Made by a program: the position numbers and the translations under genes
The notes under the pieces: model-generated
Seen by the model: the letters and a program-made list of their open reading frames with translations, nothing else
Databases searched by the model: none
Told to the model about the DNA's origin: nothing
DNA from: Actinomycetospora succinea
GTDB taxonomy: Bacteria > Actinomycetota > Actinomycetes > Mycobacteriales > Pseudonocardiaceae
Length of the DNA: 64,000 bases
Direction: 5' to 3'
Assembly (NCBI RefSeq): GCF_004363095.1
Contig: NZ_SNYO01000004.1
Span: 1-64,000, forward strand
Shown: positions 39,427 to 47,451 of the stretch, piece by piece
Numbering within the stretch: the first letter of the stretch is position 1
Layout of the letters: each line of letters opens with the position of its first letter

Positions 39427-39864
39427 TCAGCTCACGCCAGGGCGATCGATCCGGCGGGCGAGGACGAGGACGTCGGAGCGTGTGTAGCCGAGTCGTCGGT
39501 AGAACCCGGCTGCGTCGGCGTTCTCGGTCCGCACCATGAGTTGCAGCTTCGGCACACGTCCGGTCAGCCACCGCTCGGCGCCGACCATGAGGGCCCGTCC
39601 GATGCCGCGGCGCCGCCGGCGCGGTGTCACGGCGAGGTAGTAGACCCAGCCGCGGTGTCCGTCGTGACCGACCATCACCGTGCCCAGGAGGGGCTCGTCG
39701 GGCGTGCGGTCGTCGTCCATGGCGGCGAGCACCGTCGACGACGGACCGTCGAGCGCCCGGGCGAGATCAGCGACCGGGTCGTTCCAGGGTCGGGTCAGAC
39801 CCGCTGCGTGCCAGAGCGCGACAGCGTCGTCGCACCGGTCGATCGGCAACGTCTCGATTAGCAC
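39427..39864 (-). CDS. GNAT-family acetyltransferase, YpeA-like
   Basis: A GNAT acyltransferase of about 145 residues. Typical YpeA-group features are ALWHAAGLTRPWNDP near the start, GTVMVGHDGHRGWVYYLAV, the acetyl-CoA pyrophosphate loop RRRRRGIGRAL, and LMVRTENADAAGFYRRLGY. The acceptor of the YpeA group is not established. The start is uncertain: GTG 39864 gives the usual family N-terminus, while GTG 39903 would add 13 residues. It is convergent with the DUF222/HNH gene. Confidence 0.82.
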   Translation of the reverse strand: MLIETLPIDRCDDAVALWHAAGLTRPWNDPVADLARALDGPSSTVLAAMDDDRTPDEPLLGTVMVGHDGHRGWVYYLAVTPRRRRRGIGRALMVGAERWLTGRVPKLQLMVRTENADAAGFYRRLGYTRSDVLVLARRIDRPGVS

Positions 39865-40116
39865 CGCGGCGACGCTACTGATGCTCGTGGATCGTCGGGC
39901 CACCGCGAGTGTGAACGAGCGACGTGGCGGGCACGCCGAGGGCGAGACAGGACAGCGCGATCACCGCGCTCCCCTCGGCCCGTCGAGATGGTGGCGGGAC
40001 GTCATCACTTCCCGAGATCGCGACGATGGCCGAGGCCTCCCCACCGTGCCGGTGTGCACGGCTGCTCCCGGTCGTCTGCGCGCGATCTCCCCCGTTCGTG
40101 CCAGGAGAGATCTGCC

Positions 40117-41286
40117 ATGACGTCCACGCTGCCTCCACCCCGGGAGGCGCCCGACACCACCACCGACACCCCGACCCGCACCGTCGGCCTGCTCGCCGAC
40201 CCCGGCCTGCCGACCAAGCTCGCCGAGCAGGTCGCCGCCGACCTCCCCGAGCTGCTCGCCCACCACCTGCCCGGACGCGCCTGGCGGGTCGAGACGGCCG
40301 AGGGGCCGGTCGGCCTGGACTCCGAGGGTCTCGTGCCGATGTTCCGCACCGGCTGCGAGCACCAGCGCCGGCACGGCTGGGACGTCGTCGTCATCGTCAC
40401 CGACCTGCCGCGGCGGGCGGGCACCGAGCCCCTCGTGTCCGACTTCGGGTCGGACGACGGGGTCGGCCTCGTCTCGGTCCCGGCGCTGGGCGCGGTCGCC
40501 CTGCGCCGTCGGCTGCGCGCCGCCGTCGTCGACCTGCTCGAGCACGGCCTGGCGGAGCCGTCGGCCGTCGCGAGCCCCGCGCGGCGGGGCCTGTTCGCGC
40601 CGCCGATCTGCCGGATCGCCTCGGAGCACGAGGGCATCGACAGCCACCTCGCGCTGCGCGGGACACGGGGGCGCCTGCGCCTGCTCGCCGGGATGGTGCG
40701 CAGCAACCGGCCGTGGCGCCTCGTGCCGAGCCTGTCCACGGCGCTCGCCGCCGCGGCGGCCGGTGCCGCGTTCGGGATCTTCTACTCGAACATCTGGGAG
40801 CTCGCGAACGCTGCGGGCCCGGGGCGGCTGGCGCTCATCGCGGTGCTCGCGGTCGCGGCGATGAGCAGCTGGCTGATCGCCGACAACAAGCTCTGGGAGC
40901 GCCCGCGGTCGCGCCGGCTGCGCGACGAAGTGCACCTCTACAACGCGGCGACGACGTCGACGATCGTGCTCGGCGTGGTCTGCTGCTACGCGCTGCTGCT
41001 GGCGCTGGCGGGGTCCGCGGCGGCGGTCGTCATCCCGCCGTCGTCACTGGCGGAGACGGTCGGGCACCCGGTCGGTCCTGCGGCGTACGTCGCGATCGCG
41101 TCGATGGCGACGTCGATGGGCATCGTCGCCGGCGCGGTCGGGTCGGGGCTCACGGCTCCCGAGGACGTGCGCGCCGCCGCCTACAGCACCCGCGAGCAGC
41201 AACGACGCGCCCGCCTCGACCACGAGGACGAGAGCGCGGCCGAGGACGAGACCGCGGCGCAGGACGAGAGCGTGCCGTCCGCCTGA
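40117..41286 (+). CDS. Membrane protein with soluble N-terminal domain, unknown function
   Basis: A 389-residue protein. Residues 1-200 form a soluble alpha/beta-like domain (TVGLLADPGLPTKLAEQVAADL, WDVVVIVTDLPRR, GVGLVSVPALGAVALRRRL). Four hydrophobic helices follow between about 205 and 365 (the first in LSTALAAAAAGAAFG, then ALIAVLAVAAMSSWLI, VLGVVCCYALLLALAG, AYVAIASMATSMGIVAGAVG), and then a charged tail with a repeated AAE/QDES pattern. AGGAGA precedes the ATG at 40117. I do not recognise a characterised family. It is convergent with, and 6 bp from, the FUSC-type gene. Confidence 0.75.
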   Translation: MTSTLPPPREAPDTTTDTPTRTVGLLADPGLPTKLAEQVAADLPELLAHHLPGRAWRVETAEGPVGLDSEGLVPMFRTGCEHQRRHGWDVVVIVTDLPRRAGTEPLVSDFGSDDGVGLVSVPALGAVALRRRLRAAVVDLLEHGLAEPSAVASPARRGLFAPPICRIASEHEGIDSHLALRGTRGRLRLLAGMVRSNRPWRLVPSLSTALAAAAAGAAFGIFYSNIWELANAAGPGRLALIAVLAVAAMSSWLIADNKLWERPRSRRLRDEVHLYNAATTSTIVLGVVCCYALLLALAGSAAAVVIPPSSLAETVGHPVGPAAYVAIASMATSMGIVAGAVGSGLTAPEDVRAAAYSTREQQRRARLDHEDESAAEDETAAQDESVPSA

Positions 41287-41292
41287 CGCCCG

Positions 41293-43524
41293 TCAGGCCG
41301 GCTGCGGCCGCCGGCGCCGGGCGGCGGCGCGGGGCGACGGTACGGCCGGGGCGAGGACGACGCCGAGCGCGGCGAGATCGTCGGCGAGCCAGCCCAGGCG
41401 GCCCCAGGCGTCGGCGAGCCGGAGCGTCTCGCGCGGGTGCTCGCGCCGACCCGGGGCCGCGGCGAGGGCGCGCAGGGCGCGGTCGAGGAAGTCCTCGGGC
41501 ACGGCGAGCACGGCGGCCGGGGTGCGGCCCTCGGACAGCGCGGTGGCGACGGTCGCGTAGCCGTCGGCGAGGGCGCGGGCGTCGTCGCGCAGGCGGTCGA
41601 CGAGGTCGGGCCAGCGGTCGGGGAGCCACGGGGCGGCGGGGTCGAGGTCGTCGAGGGACGTGCGCGCGGTCCGGACGGCGCGGTGCACGACGCCGAGCAC
41701 GACGAACCAGTCGACGTCGCCCTCGTGGCGAGCGCGGCGCTCGGAGCGGTACTGCAGGAACGTCGCCTCGAAGAGCAGGAGCCAGTGCTCGGCGGGCTTG
41801 AGGTTCGTCGCCACGTCCTGGCGAGAGCCGGTCCCCGCGAGCCACGACGCCGACGCGGCGACGAGGGCGGCGGTCGCGCGCAGGCACCGGGCGGCGTCGC
41901 GACGCACCTCGCCGTGCCCGCCCGCGGGCCAGACCGCCGCGCCGACCCCGATCCCGATCACCGCGCCGACGGCCACGTCGACGAGCCGCACCCCCGCCAG
42001 CGACGGCGCCGCCGGGGCGAGCTGGGCGAACAGCACGGCGACGAGGACGGTGAAGCTCGCCTGCCCCGCGATCATCCCGAACACCTGGCCCGCGCCGACC
42101 GCGACCACGCACAGCACCGGGAACAGCACCGCGTAGACGACCGTCTCCGGGCCCGCGACCGCCAGCAGCCCCGCGGCGAGGAGCGCGCCCAGCGCCGTCC
42201 CGGCGATCGCGGGCAGGAGCGTGGCGCGCGTCGACGTCACCGACGTGCGCATGAGCGTCAGCGTCGCGAGCAGCACCCACAGCCCGTGGGACAGGTCGAG
42301 CCCGCCGGCGACGAGGCGGGCCAGCGCGAGCCCGACGCCGAGGCGCAGCGCGTTCTGCAGGTACACCGACCGCAGCGAGAGGTGGGCGTCGATCCGCCGC
42401 CACCACAGCGCCGGGGCCGGGGCGGTGGCCCACCAGGCGAGCTCCGCCGAGGTCGGGGCGCAGTGGCCGCGCGGGTTCACGACGATGTCCGCCGCCTGAA
42501 CGGCCACGCGCACGGCGGAGAGCGTCTGGCCGACCACGACGGCGGCGCGCGCGTGGGCGGCCGTCATCTCGCCGTCGGCGAGCCCGGCGATCGAGTCGAG
42601 GCGGTGCTCGGTGTAGGCGAGGCGCTCGGCGTCGAGGTCGGCGTTGTCGGGCACGGTGCCCCGTCCCCGGAGCGCGTCGGCCGTGCGGCGCAGGGTCGTC
42701 GCGGTCGCGGTGAGCGCCGGCCCGGCGTCCACCGGGACCCGCGGCGTGCCCGCGCCCAGGAGCGCGTCGATGCGGCCCTGCACCCCGCGCAGAGCGGCGC
42801 CGAGGTGGGACAGGCCGCGGTCCTCGAGGCTCGGGCCGGTCGGGCGGACCTCCCAGGGCGTCCCCGAGAGCTTCAGCCGGTCGGTGGCGTGCGTGGCCGC
42901 GGCGCGGCGGGCCGGCAGCGCGGCGGTGTCCCCGGCCCCGACGGTCTCGAGCAGGTCGGCGAGCGCCCGGGCGGCGGCCGCCGCCCGGCAGCCGTAGGTC
43001 TCGACGGGCCGGGGCGGCCAGAGCGTGCGGTCGGCGAGCGCGAGCAGCGCCACCCCGAACACGAAGCCGAGCACGCGCGCGGGCAGCGTGTCGGGGGCGA
43101 AGGGCGGGAACGACGGCAGGATGTAGATCAGCTGCAGGCCGTTGGCGACGCCCGCGAGCCGCGGTCCGCCGATCGCGATGAACGCGACGACCACGCCGAC
43201 GACGAGCATCCCGAGCGACGCCATGATCGTGCTGCCCGCGAGCAGCGTCCCGATGGCGAGCAGGACCGTCCCCACGAGGAGGCAGCCGACGAGCGTGCGT
43301 GTGCGCTGCCGCGGCGTCCCGACGACCTGCGAGAGCACGCCGAACCCGATCGCCCCGAACACCGCGTAGGTCGCCGCGGTCGGGCTGCCGAAGGCGTACC
43401 GGCAGACCATGAACACCACGGTGGCGACGAGGCCGACGCGCAGCGCGCGGCGGGACGCGCCCAGCCCCGGGTCACGACGCAGGAGCCAGCGCACCGCCCG
43501 GCGCCCCGTGCTGTGATCGGCCAC
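41293..43524 (-). CDS. FUSC-family membrane protein (aromatic-acid-exporter-like)
   Basis: A 743-residue protein with two blocks of about six membrane helices (residues 30-170 and 390-540) separated and followed by cytosolic helical domains, the layout of the FUSC / fusaric-acid-resistance family. Both blocks carry the usual pattern of a helix-rich segment ending near a Trp-Pro motif (LADRTLWPPRP in block 1, GVGAAVWPAGGHG in block 2). Relatives export aromatic carboxylic acids or act in efflux, but partner proteins are not encoded beside it. The GTG at 43524 is chosen as start because the upstream codons look non-coding. Confidence 0.83.
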   Translation of the reverse strand: MADHSTGRRAVRWLLRRDPGLGASRRALRVGLVATVVFMVCRYAFGSPTAATYAVFGAIGFGVLSQVVGTPRQRTRTLVGCLLVGTVLLAIGTLLAGSTIMASLGMLVVGVVVAFIAIGGPRLAGVANGLQLIYILPSFPPFAPDTLPARVLGFVFGVALLALADRTLWPPRPVETYGCRAAAAARALADLLETVGAGDTAALPARRAAATHATDRLKLSGTPWEVRPTGPSLEDRGLSHLGAALRGVQGRIDALLGAGTPRVPVDAGPALTATATTLRRTADALRGRGTVPDNADLDAERLAYTEHRLDSIAGLADGEMTAAHARAAVVVGQTLSAVRVAVQAADIVVNPRGHCAPTSAELAWWATAPAPALWWRRIDAHLSLRSVYLQNALRLGVGLALARLVAGGLDLSHGLWVLLATLTLMRTSVTSTRATLLPAIAGTALGALLAAGLLAVAGPETVVYAVLFPVLCVVAVGAGQVFGMIAGQASFTVLVAVLFAQLAPAAPSLAGVRLVDVAVGAVIGIGVGAAVWPAGGHGEVRRDAARCLRATAALVAASASWLAGTGSRQDVATNLKPAEHWLLLFEATFLQYRSERRARHEGDVDWFVVLGVVHRAVRTARTSLDDLDPAAPWLPDRWPDLVDRLRDDARALADGYATVATALSEGRTPAAVLAVPEDFLDRALRALAAAPGRREHPRETLRLADAWGRLGWLADDLAALGVVLAPAVPSPRAAARRRRPQPA

Positions 43525-43573
43525 CGGCCGAGTGTGCCGCTCCGCCCGCCGGACTCCCAGCCTCCGCACGGCC

Positions 43574-43591
43574 CGTGCCGGCGCGGGCACG
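43574..43591 (-). terminator. Weak hairpin after the SEC-C protein gene
   Basis: CGTGCC (43574-43579) pairs with GGCACG (43586-43591) over a 6-nt loop, 15 bp after the stop of the minus-strand SEC-C gene. A short stem in very GC-rich DNA, so it is weak evidence. Confidence 0.3.
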
Positions 43592-43605
43592 CGCTGTCGA
43601 GGACG

Positions 43606-44661
43606 TCAGCGAGCGCGCTTCCGTGCGCCGGTGCCGCGCTTGATCACGCGCTCCGACGATGTCGACACCGGGGCCGGGGCCTCGACCGGGGCCGGGACCT
43701 CGACCGGGGCCGGAGCCGGCTCCACGGGCGCAGCGGGTGCGGGGACCTCCGCCCGTCCGCGGGGCAGGCAGCACTTCTTGTACTTGGTCCGCGACCCGCA
43801 CCAGCACGGGTCGTTGCGGCCCGGTGGCCAGGCGAGGGCGAGGCCGACGGGGTCGGCGTCGCTCGTCTCGTCGAGCATCGCCGTGACCAGCGCGGATGTG
43901 GCGACCTCGACCACGAGGGCCTCGCCGTCGGCGTCCGCGGCCTGCAGCTCGCCCTCGACGAGCGCGCGGTGGGCGTCCCAGTCGCGCCCGTACTCGTCGG
44001 CGAGCTCCGGCTGCGCGGCGAGGAGCCGGGCGAGCTCGGTCTCCGGGAAGAACACCAGATCCGGGGCGGCGTCGATCTCGTCGGCCAGCGCGTCGTACTC
44101 GTCGGGCGGAAGCCCGAGGTCGGCGCGGACGGCTCGGCGCTGCCCGAGCAGCTCGTCGACCAGGTCCGCGGCGTCGAGCTGCCCCTCGGACCCGTCGGCG
44201 AGCCGCTCCTCGCGCTCGATCGCGGTGATCATCGCCGCGCTGAGCCACTGCTCGGCGATCTCGCCGTGGCCGTTCTCGGTGAGCGCCTCGCTGATCGGCC
44301 GCACCGCGCGGGGCTCGCGGAGCAACAGGGGGCGCAGCGTCGTGAGCGCGGCCATGCCCTCGTCCTCGCGCCCGAGGCGCAGCAGGCGCTCGGCGTGGCC
44401 GCCGTGGATCCAGTACGCGTCGAGCGTCCCCGCGCCGGCCGCGACCGAGCGGGCCGAGAGCTCGACGGCCTCGTCGTGGTCGCCGGCCTGCTCGCGGGCC
44501 TCGGCGGCCAGGCTCAGCGCGTAGCCCGCGTCCTCGGGGTCCGCGAGCCGCCCCTCGTCGACGGCGGACACCAGCTCGTCGGCGTACGGGCGCGGGTCCC
44601 GCGCGCGGACGGCGTCGGAGCCGAGCCCGTCGAGGTCCGTCGTCGTCAGGAGCGGGGCCAC
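43606..44661 (-). CDS. TPR-like protein with C-terminal SEC-C zinc motif
   Basis: A 351-residue cytosolic protein. Residues 50-150 form TPR-like helical pairs (LSLAAEAREQAGDHDEAVELS and AYWIHGGHAERLLRLGREDEG). The SEC-C motif, WPPGRNDPCWCGSRTKYKKCC, ends near residue 298 and has the Cys-x-Cys...Cys-Cys zinc ligands first described at the SecA C-terminus. The tail has PAPVE/VPAPV repeats and a basic end (RGTGARKRAR). SEC-C tails mediate protein contacts, for example with SecB or ribosomes. The role of this stand-alone version is unknown. Confidence 0.8.
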   Translation of the reverse strand: MAPLLTTTDLDGLGSDAVRARDPRPYADELVSAVDEGRLADPEDAGYALSLAAEAREQAGDHDEAVELSARSVAAGAGTLDAYWIHGGHAERLLRLGREDEGMAALTTLRPLLLREPRAVRPISEALTENGHGEIAEQWLSAAMITAIEREERLADGSEGQLDAADLVDELLGQRRAVRADLGLPPDEYDALADEIDAAPDLVFFPETELARLLAAQPELADEYGRDWDAHRALVEGELQAADADGEALVVEVATSALVTAMLDETSDADPVGLALAWPPGRNDPCWCGSRTKYKKCCLPRGRAEVPAPAAPVEPAPAPVEVPAPVEAPAPVSTSSERVIKRGTGARKRAR

Positions 44662-44694
44662 CGGGTCACGGTAGGCCCCGCTCCCGACGACGGG

Positions 44695-45807
44695 TCAGGC
44701 CGGCAGGTCGACCAGGTCGGCGAGCACGGTGCGGTGGTGGTCCGCCGACCCCAGCACGAGCGCGTCGGCACGCGCGCGCTTGAGGAACAGGTGCGCCGGG
44801 TGCTCCCACGTGAACCCGATGCCGCCGTGGAGCTGCAGGCCGTCCTCGGCGGCGAGCAGGGCCACCTCGGAGCAGTGCGTCTGCGCGACCGCCGCGGCGA
44901 CCGGGAGGTCCGGCGACCCGTCGGCCGCGCAGCGCGCCGCGTACCGGGCCACCGCGCGGGCCTGGGTGATCGCGACCCAGAGGTCGGCCAGCCGGTGCTT
45001 GAGCGCCTGGTACGACGCGAGCTGGCGGCCGAACTGGTGGCGGTCGCGCAGGTAGGCGACGGTGTCGGCGAGGCAGCGCTCGGCGAGCCCGAGCTGTTCC
45101 GAGGCGAGGACCGCGGCGCCGACCTGGAGCGCGTGGTCGACGTCGGCGCCGGTCACGATCCGCGCGGGCGCCCCGTCGAACGTGACGTCGGTGAGGCGCC
45201 GGGTCATGTCCAGGGACTCCGACGTCGTGCGCGTGACCCCGTCCCCGCCCCCGTCAGCTCCGGCCTCGACGACCGCGATCTCGGTGGCGGAGACCGGCAC
45301 CAGCAGCACGTCGGCCGTGACCGCATCGACGACGGCGGTGACCGTGCCGGCGAGGAGGTCCCCGGCGCCCTGCCGCTCGACCACCGGCACCGGGCGGCCC
45401 GCGCCGCGGGTGGCGCCGACGACCAGCACGGCGGTGCGCTCGCCCCCGGCGACCGACGCGAGCAGCTCGTCCTCGGCCGTCCCGAGCAGCAGCGCCGTCG
45501 CCACCGCGGTCCCGAGGAAGGGCACGGGGGCGACGGCGCGGCCGAGCTCCTCGGCGACGACCGCGACCTCGCGCCACGACGCCCCGGCGCCGCCGCGCTC
45601 CTCGGGCACGGCGAGGCCGGCGACGCCGATCTCCTGGGTGAGCCGCTTCCAGAGGTCGGTGTCGACGGCGTCGTCGGTGTCGGTGCGCCGCAGCACGGCG
45701 TCCCAGGGCGCCTGCTTCTCGACGAGCGCGCGGACGCTGGCGCGCAGGTCGTCCTCGACGTCGGAGTAGAGGAGGTCGCCGGTCTCGGGAGTAGCAGGGG
45801 CGCTCAT
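44695..45807 (-). CDS. Acyl-CoA dehydrogenase, probable second subunit of a heteromeric enzyme
   Basis: A 370-residue acyl-CoA-dehydrogenase homologue. It keeps ERGGAGASWREVAVVAEELG, AVLASEQLGLAERCLADTVAYLRDRHQFG and LQLHGGIGFTWEHPAHLFLKRA, but the usual catalytic EGT segment is absent from the C-terminus (ALVLGSADHHRTVLADLV). This pattern is known from alpha2beta2 FadE pairs of actinobacterial steroid degradation, where one subunit supplies the base. Its ATG overlaps the stop of the preceding dehydrogenase gene by 4 bp, which supports a two-subunit complex. The substrate is unknown. Confidence 0.88.
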   Translation of the reverse strand: MSAPATPETGDLLYSDVEDDLRASVRALVEKQAPWDAVLRRTDTDDAVDTDLWKRLTQEIGVAGLAVPEERGGAGASWREVAVVAEELGRAVAPVPFLGTAVATALLLGTAEDELLASVAGGERTAVLVVGATRGAGRPVPVVERQGAGDLLAGTVTAVVDAVTADVLLVPVSATEIAVVEAGADGGGDGVTRTTSESLDMTRRLTDVTFDGAPARIVTGADVDHALQVGAAVLASEQLGLAERCLADTVAYLRDRHQFGRQLASYQALKHRLADLWVAITQARAVARYAARCAADGSPDLPVAAAVAQTHCSEVALLAAEDGLQLHGGIGFTWEHPAHLFLKRARADALVLGSADHHRTVLADLVDLPA

Positions 45808-47039
45808 CGCGGCAGGTCCTTCCACGGCACGTCCTTGTCGGCGCGGGCCTCGGCGGGCAGGCCGAGCACGCGCTCGGCGACGACGTTGCGGAGGATCTCG
45901 GTGGTGCCGCCCTCGATGGAGTTGGCGCGGAAGCGCAGGTAGCGCCAGCCGGCGTCGCGGCTGCCGTAGTCCTCGACCTCGGGGCGGCGCTCGGTGTAGT
46001 CGGGGTAGCGCAGGCCGTCCTCGCCACGCAGCTCGAGCTCGAGGCTCGAGCACTCCTGGTTGAGGCCGGCGTAGGTGATCTTCACGCCGGACCCCTCGGG
46101 CCCCGGCTGGCCGGCGGCCTGCTGCTGACCGAGTCGCTCGGCGGTCAGGCGCGCGGCCTCGGTACGGACCCAGAGCCGCAGCACGCGGTCGTGGAGCCCG
46201 GGCGTGCGGGCCTCGGGGTGCTCGCGCCACCGCGCGGCCAGGGCGCCGACGGCACCGCTCTCGCGGGGCAGCGTGCCGCCGCCGATGGCGACCCGCTCGT
46301 TCATCAGCGTGTACTGCGCGACGGCCCAGCCCTGCCCGACCTCGCCGAGGCGCTGGTCGTCGGGGACGCGGACGTCGGTCAGGAAGACCTCGTTGAACTC
46401 CGCCTCGCCGGTGATCTGCCGCAGGCCGCGCACCTCCACGCCGGGCGCGGTCATGTCGACGACGAAGTACGACAGGCCGCGGTGCTTGACCGCCTCGGGG
46501 TCGGTGCGGGCGAGGATGATGCCCCAGCGGGCGTGGTGGGCCATGGAGGTCCACACCTTCTGCCCGTTGAGCACCCACGCGTCGCCGTCCCACACCGCGC
46601 TGGTGCCGACGCCCGCGAGGTCCGACCCGGCGCCGGGCTCGCTGAAGAGCTGGCACCAGATGTCCTCGCCGGTCCACAGCGACGGCAGCCACCGCTGCTT
46701 CTGGGCGTCGTCGCCGAACCGCAGGATCGTCGGCGCGGCCATGCCGAGGCCGATGACGTTGAGGCGCGGCCGGTTCTCCGGCGCGCCCGCGCGCGCGAAC
46801 GCGGCGTCGACGGCGGTCTGCAGGCCGTTCTCGGCGCCGAGACCGCCGAGGCCGGCCGGGTAGTGCACCCAGGCCAGGCCGGCGGCGAAGCGCGCGCGGA
46901 GGAAGTCGGCGGCGTCGGTGCCCGCGGGGTCGTGCTCGGCGAGGAACTCCTCGACCCGCCGCGCGAGGGCGGCGGCGTCCGGAGGGCTGTCGGAGACGGA
47001 GCGGAGCGGAGCTCGACCATCCTGCTCAGTAGTCGTCAC
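45804..47039 (-). CDS. Acyl-CoA dehydrogenase, probable catalytic subunit
   Basis: A 411-residue acyl-CoA dehydrogenase. Features are YPAGLGGLGAENGLQ, the FAD segment QLFSEPGAGSDLAGV, GQKVWTSMAHHARWG and, near the end, NSIEGGTTEILRNVVAERVLGLP, where the Glu before GGT is the catalytic base. It is translationally coupled to the shorter homologue at 44695-45807 and probably forms a heterotetramer with it, in the manner of actinobacterial FadE pairs acting on sterol side chains or rings. No other steroid genes are visible. The GTG at 47039 is the start consistent with the family N-terminus. Confidence 0.9.
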   Translation of the reverse strand: MTTTEQDGRAPLRSVSDSPPDAAALARRVEEFLAEHDPAGTDAADFLRARFAAGLAWVHYPAGLGGLGAENGLQTAVDAAFARAGAPENRPRLNVIGLGMAAPTILRFGDDAQKQRWLPSLWTGEDIWCQLFSEPGAGSDLAGVGTSAVWDGDAWVLNGQKVWTSMAHHARWGIILARTDPEAVKHRGLSYFVVDMTAPGVEVRGLRQITGEAEFNEVFLTDVRVPDDQRLGEVGQGWAVAQYTLMNERVAIGGGTLPRESGAVGALAARWREHPEARTPGLHDRVLRLWVRTEAARLTAERLGQQQAAGQPGPEGSGVKITYAGLNQECSSLELELRGEDGLRYPDYTERRPEVEDYGSRDAGWRYLRFRANSIEGGTTEILRNVVAERVLGLPAEARADKDVPWKDLPR

Positions 47040-47451
47040 CCCTGCACCCTGCGTCGCCGGCCCGCCCCTGTCGAGTCCTGCCGGGCCCCGGAGCTGATCA
47101 CCCGCACGGGTGTTCCCCCGATCACCTCGGCGGGGCGCCGCCGGGGCCGCCGCGCGCCGCGGGCGATCACCGCCCCCATGACGGCGTTCCGGGGCCGACG
47201 ACCCCATCGGGTGAAGAACCGGGCTTCTCGCGACACGTTCCCGGGGGTCGCGCGTCGGATCGGACCCGGACGGGGCGATGACGCCACATCGTGTCCGCGT
47301 GTCGCCGTTCTGTTACCCCGAACGGACCCAGAAGGAACGCACTCAGCGCTCGCAGTTACGACAACTGGCTGTAGCGCTCTCCCTCGATCGCCCGATGCGC
47401 CCTCCAGAAGGTCCGGGGTCGCCGACCACCGGCAGCGAGGGAGGGGTGTTG
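47040..47451. promoter_or_regulatory. Upstream region of the exopolysaccharide operon
   Basis: A 412-bp divergent gap without a supported ORF. Near the operon it holds a nested symmetry: AGCGCT at 47345-47350 and 47373-47378 flanking the inverted repeat CAGTT-ACGAC-AACTG at 47353-47367. The start codon at 47452 has GGGAGGGG at about 47438-47446. I recognise no standard -35/-10 pair. The half near the acyl-CoA dehydrogenase gene shows nothing that I can support. Confidence 0.4.

Noticed and set aside
41437-45942. A 1,500-codon open frame on the plus strand
   Set aside because: It lies antisense to the FUSC-type, SEC-C and acyl-CoA dehydrogenase genes, all of which have recognisable domains. 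Its translation has no domain and the composition of a frame shadow.
47312-47360. MtrA-like direct repeat before the polysaccharide operon
   Set aside because: GTTACC and GTTACG occur at 47312 and 47355, but they are 43 bp apart and lack the 11-bp direct-repeat spacing.
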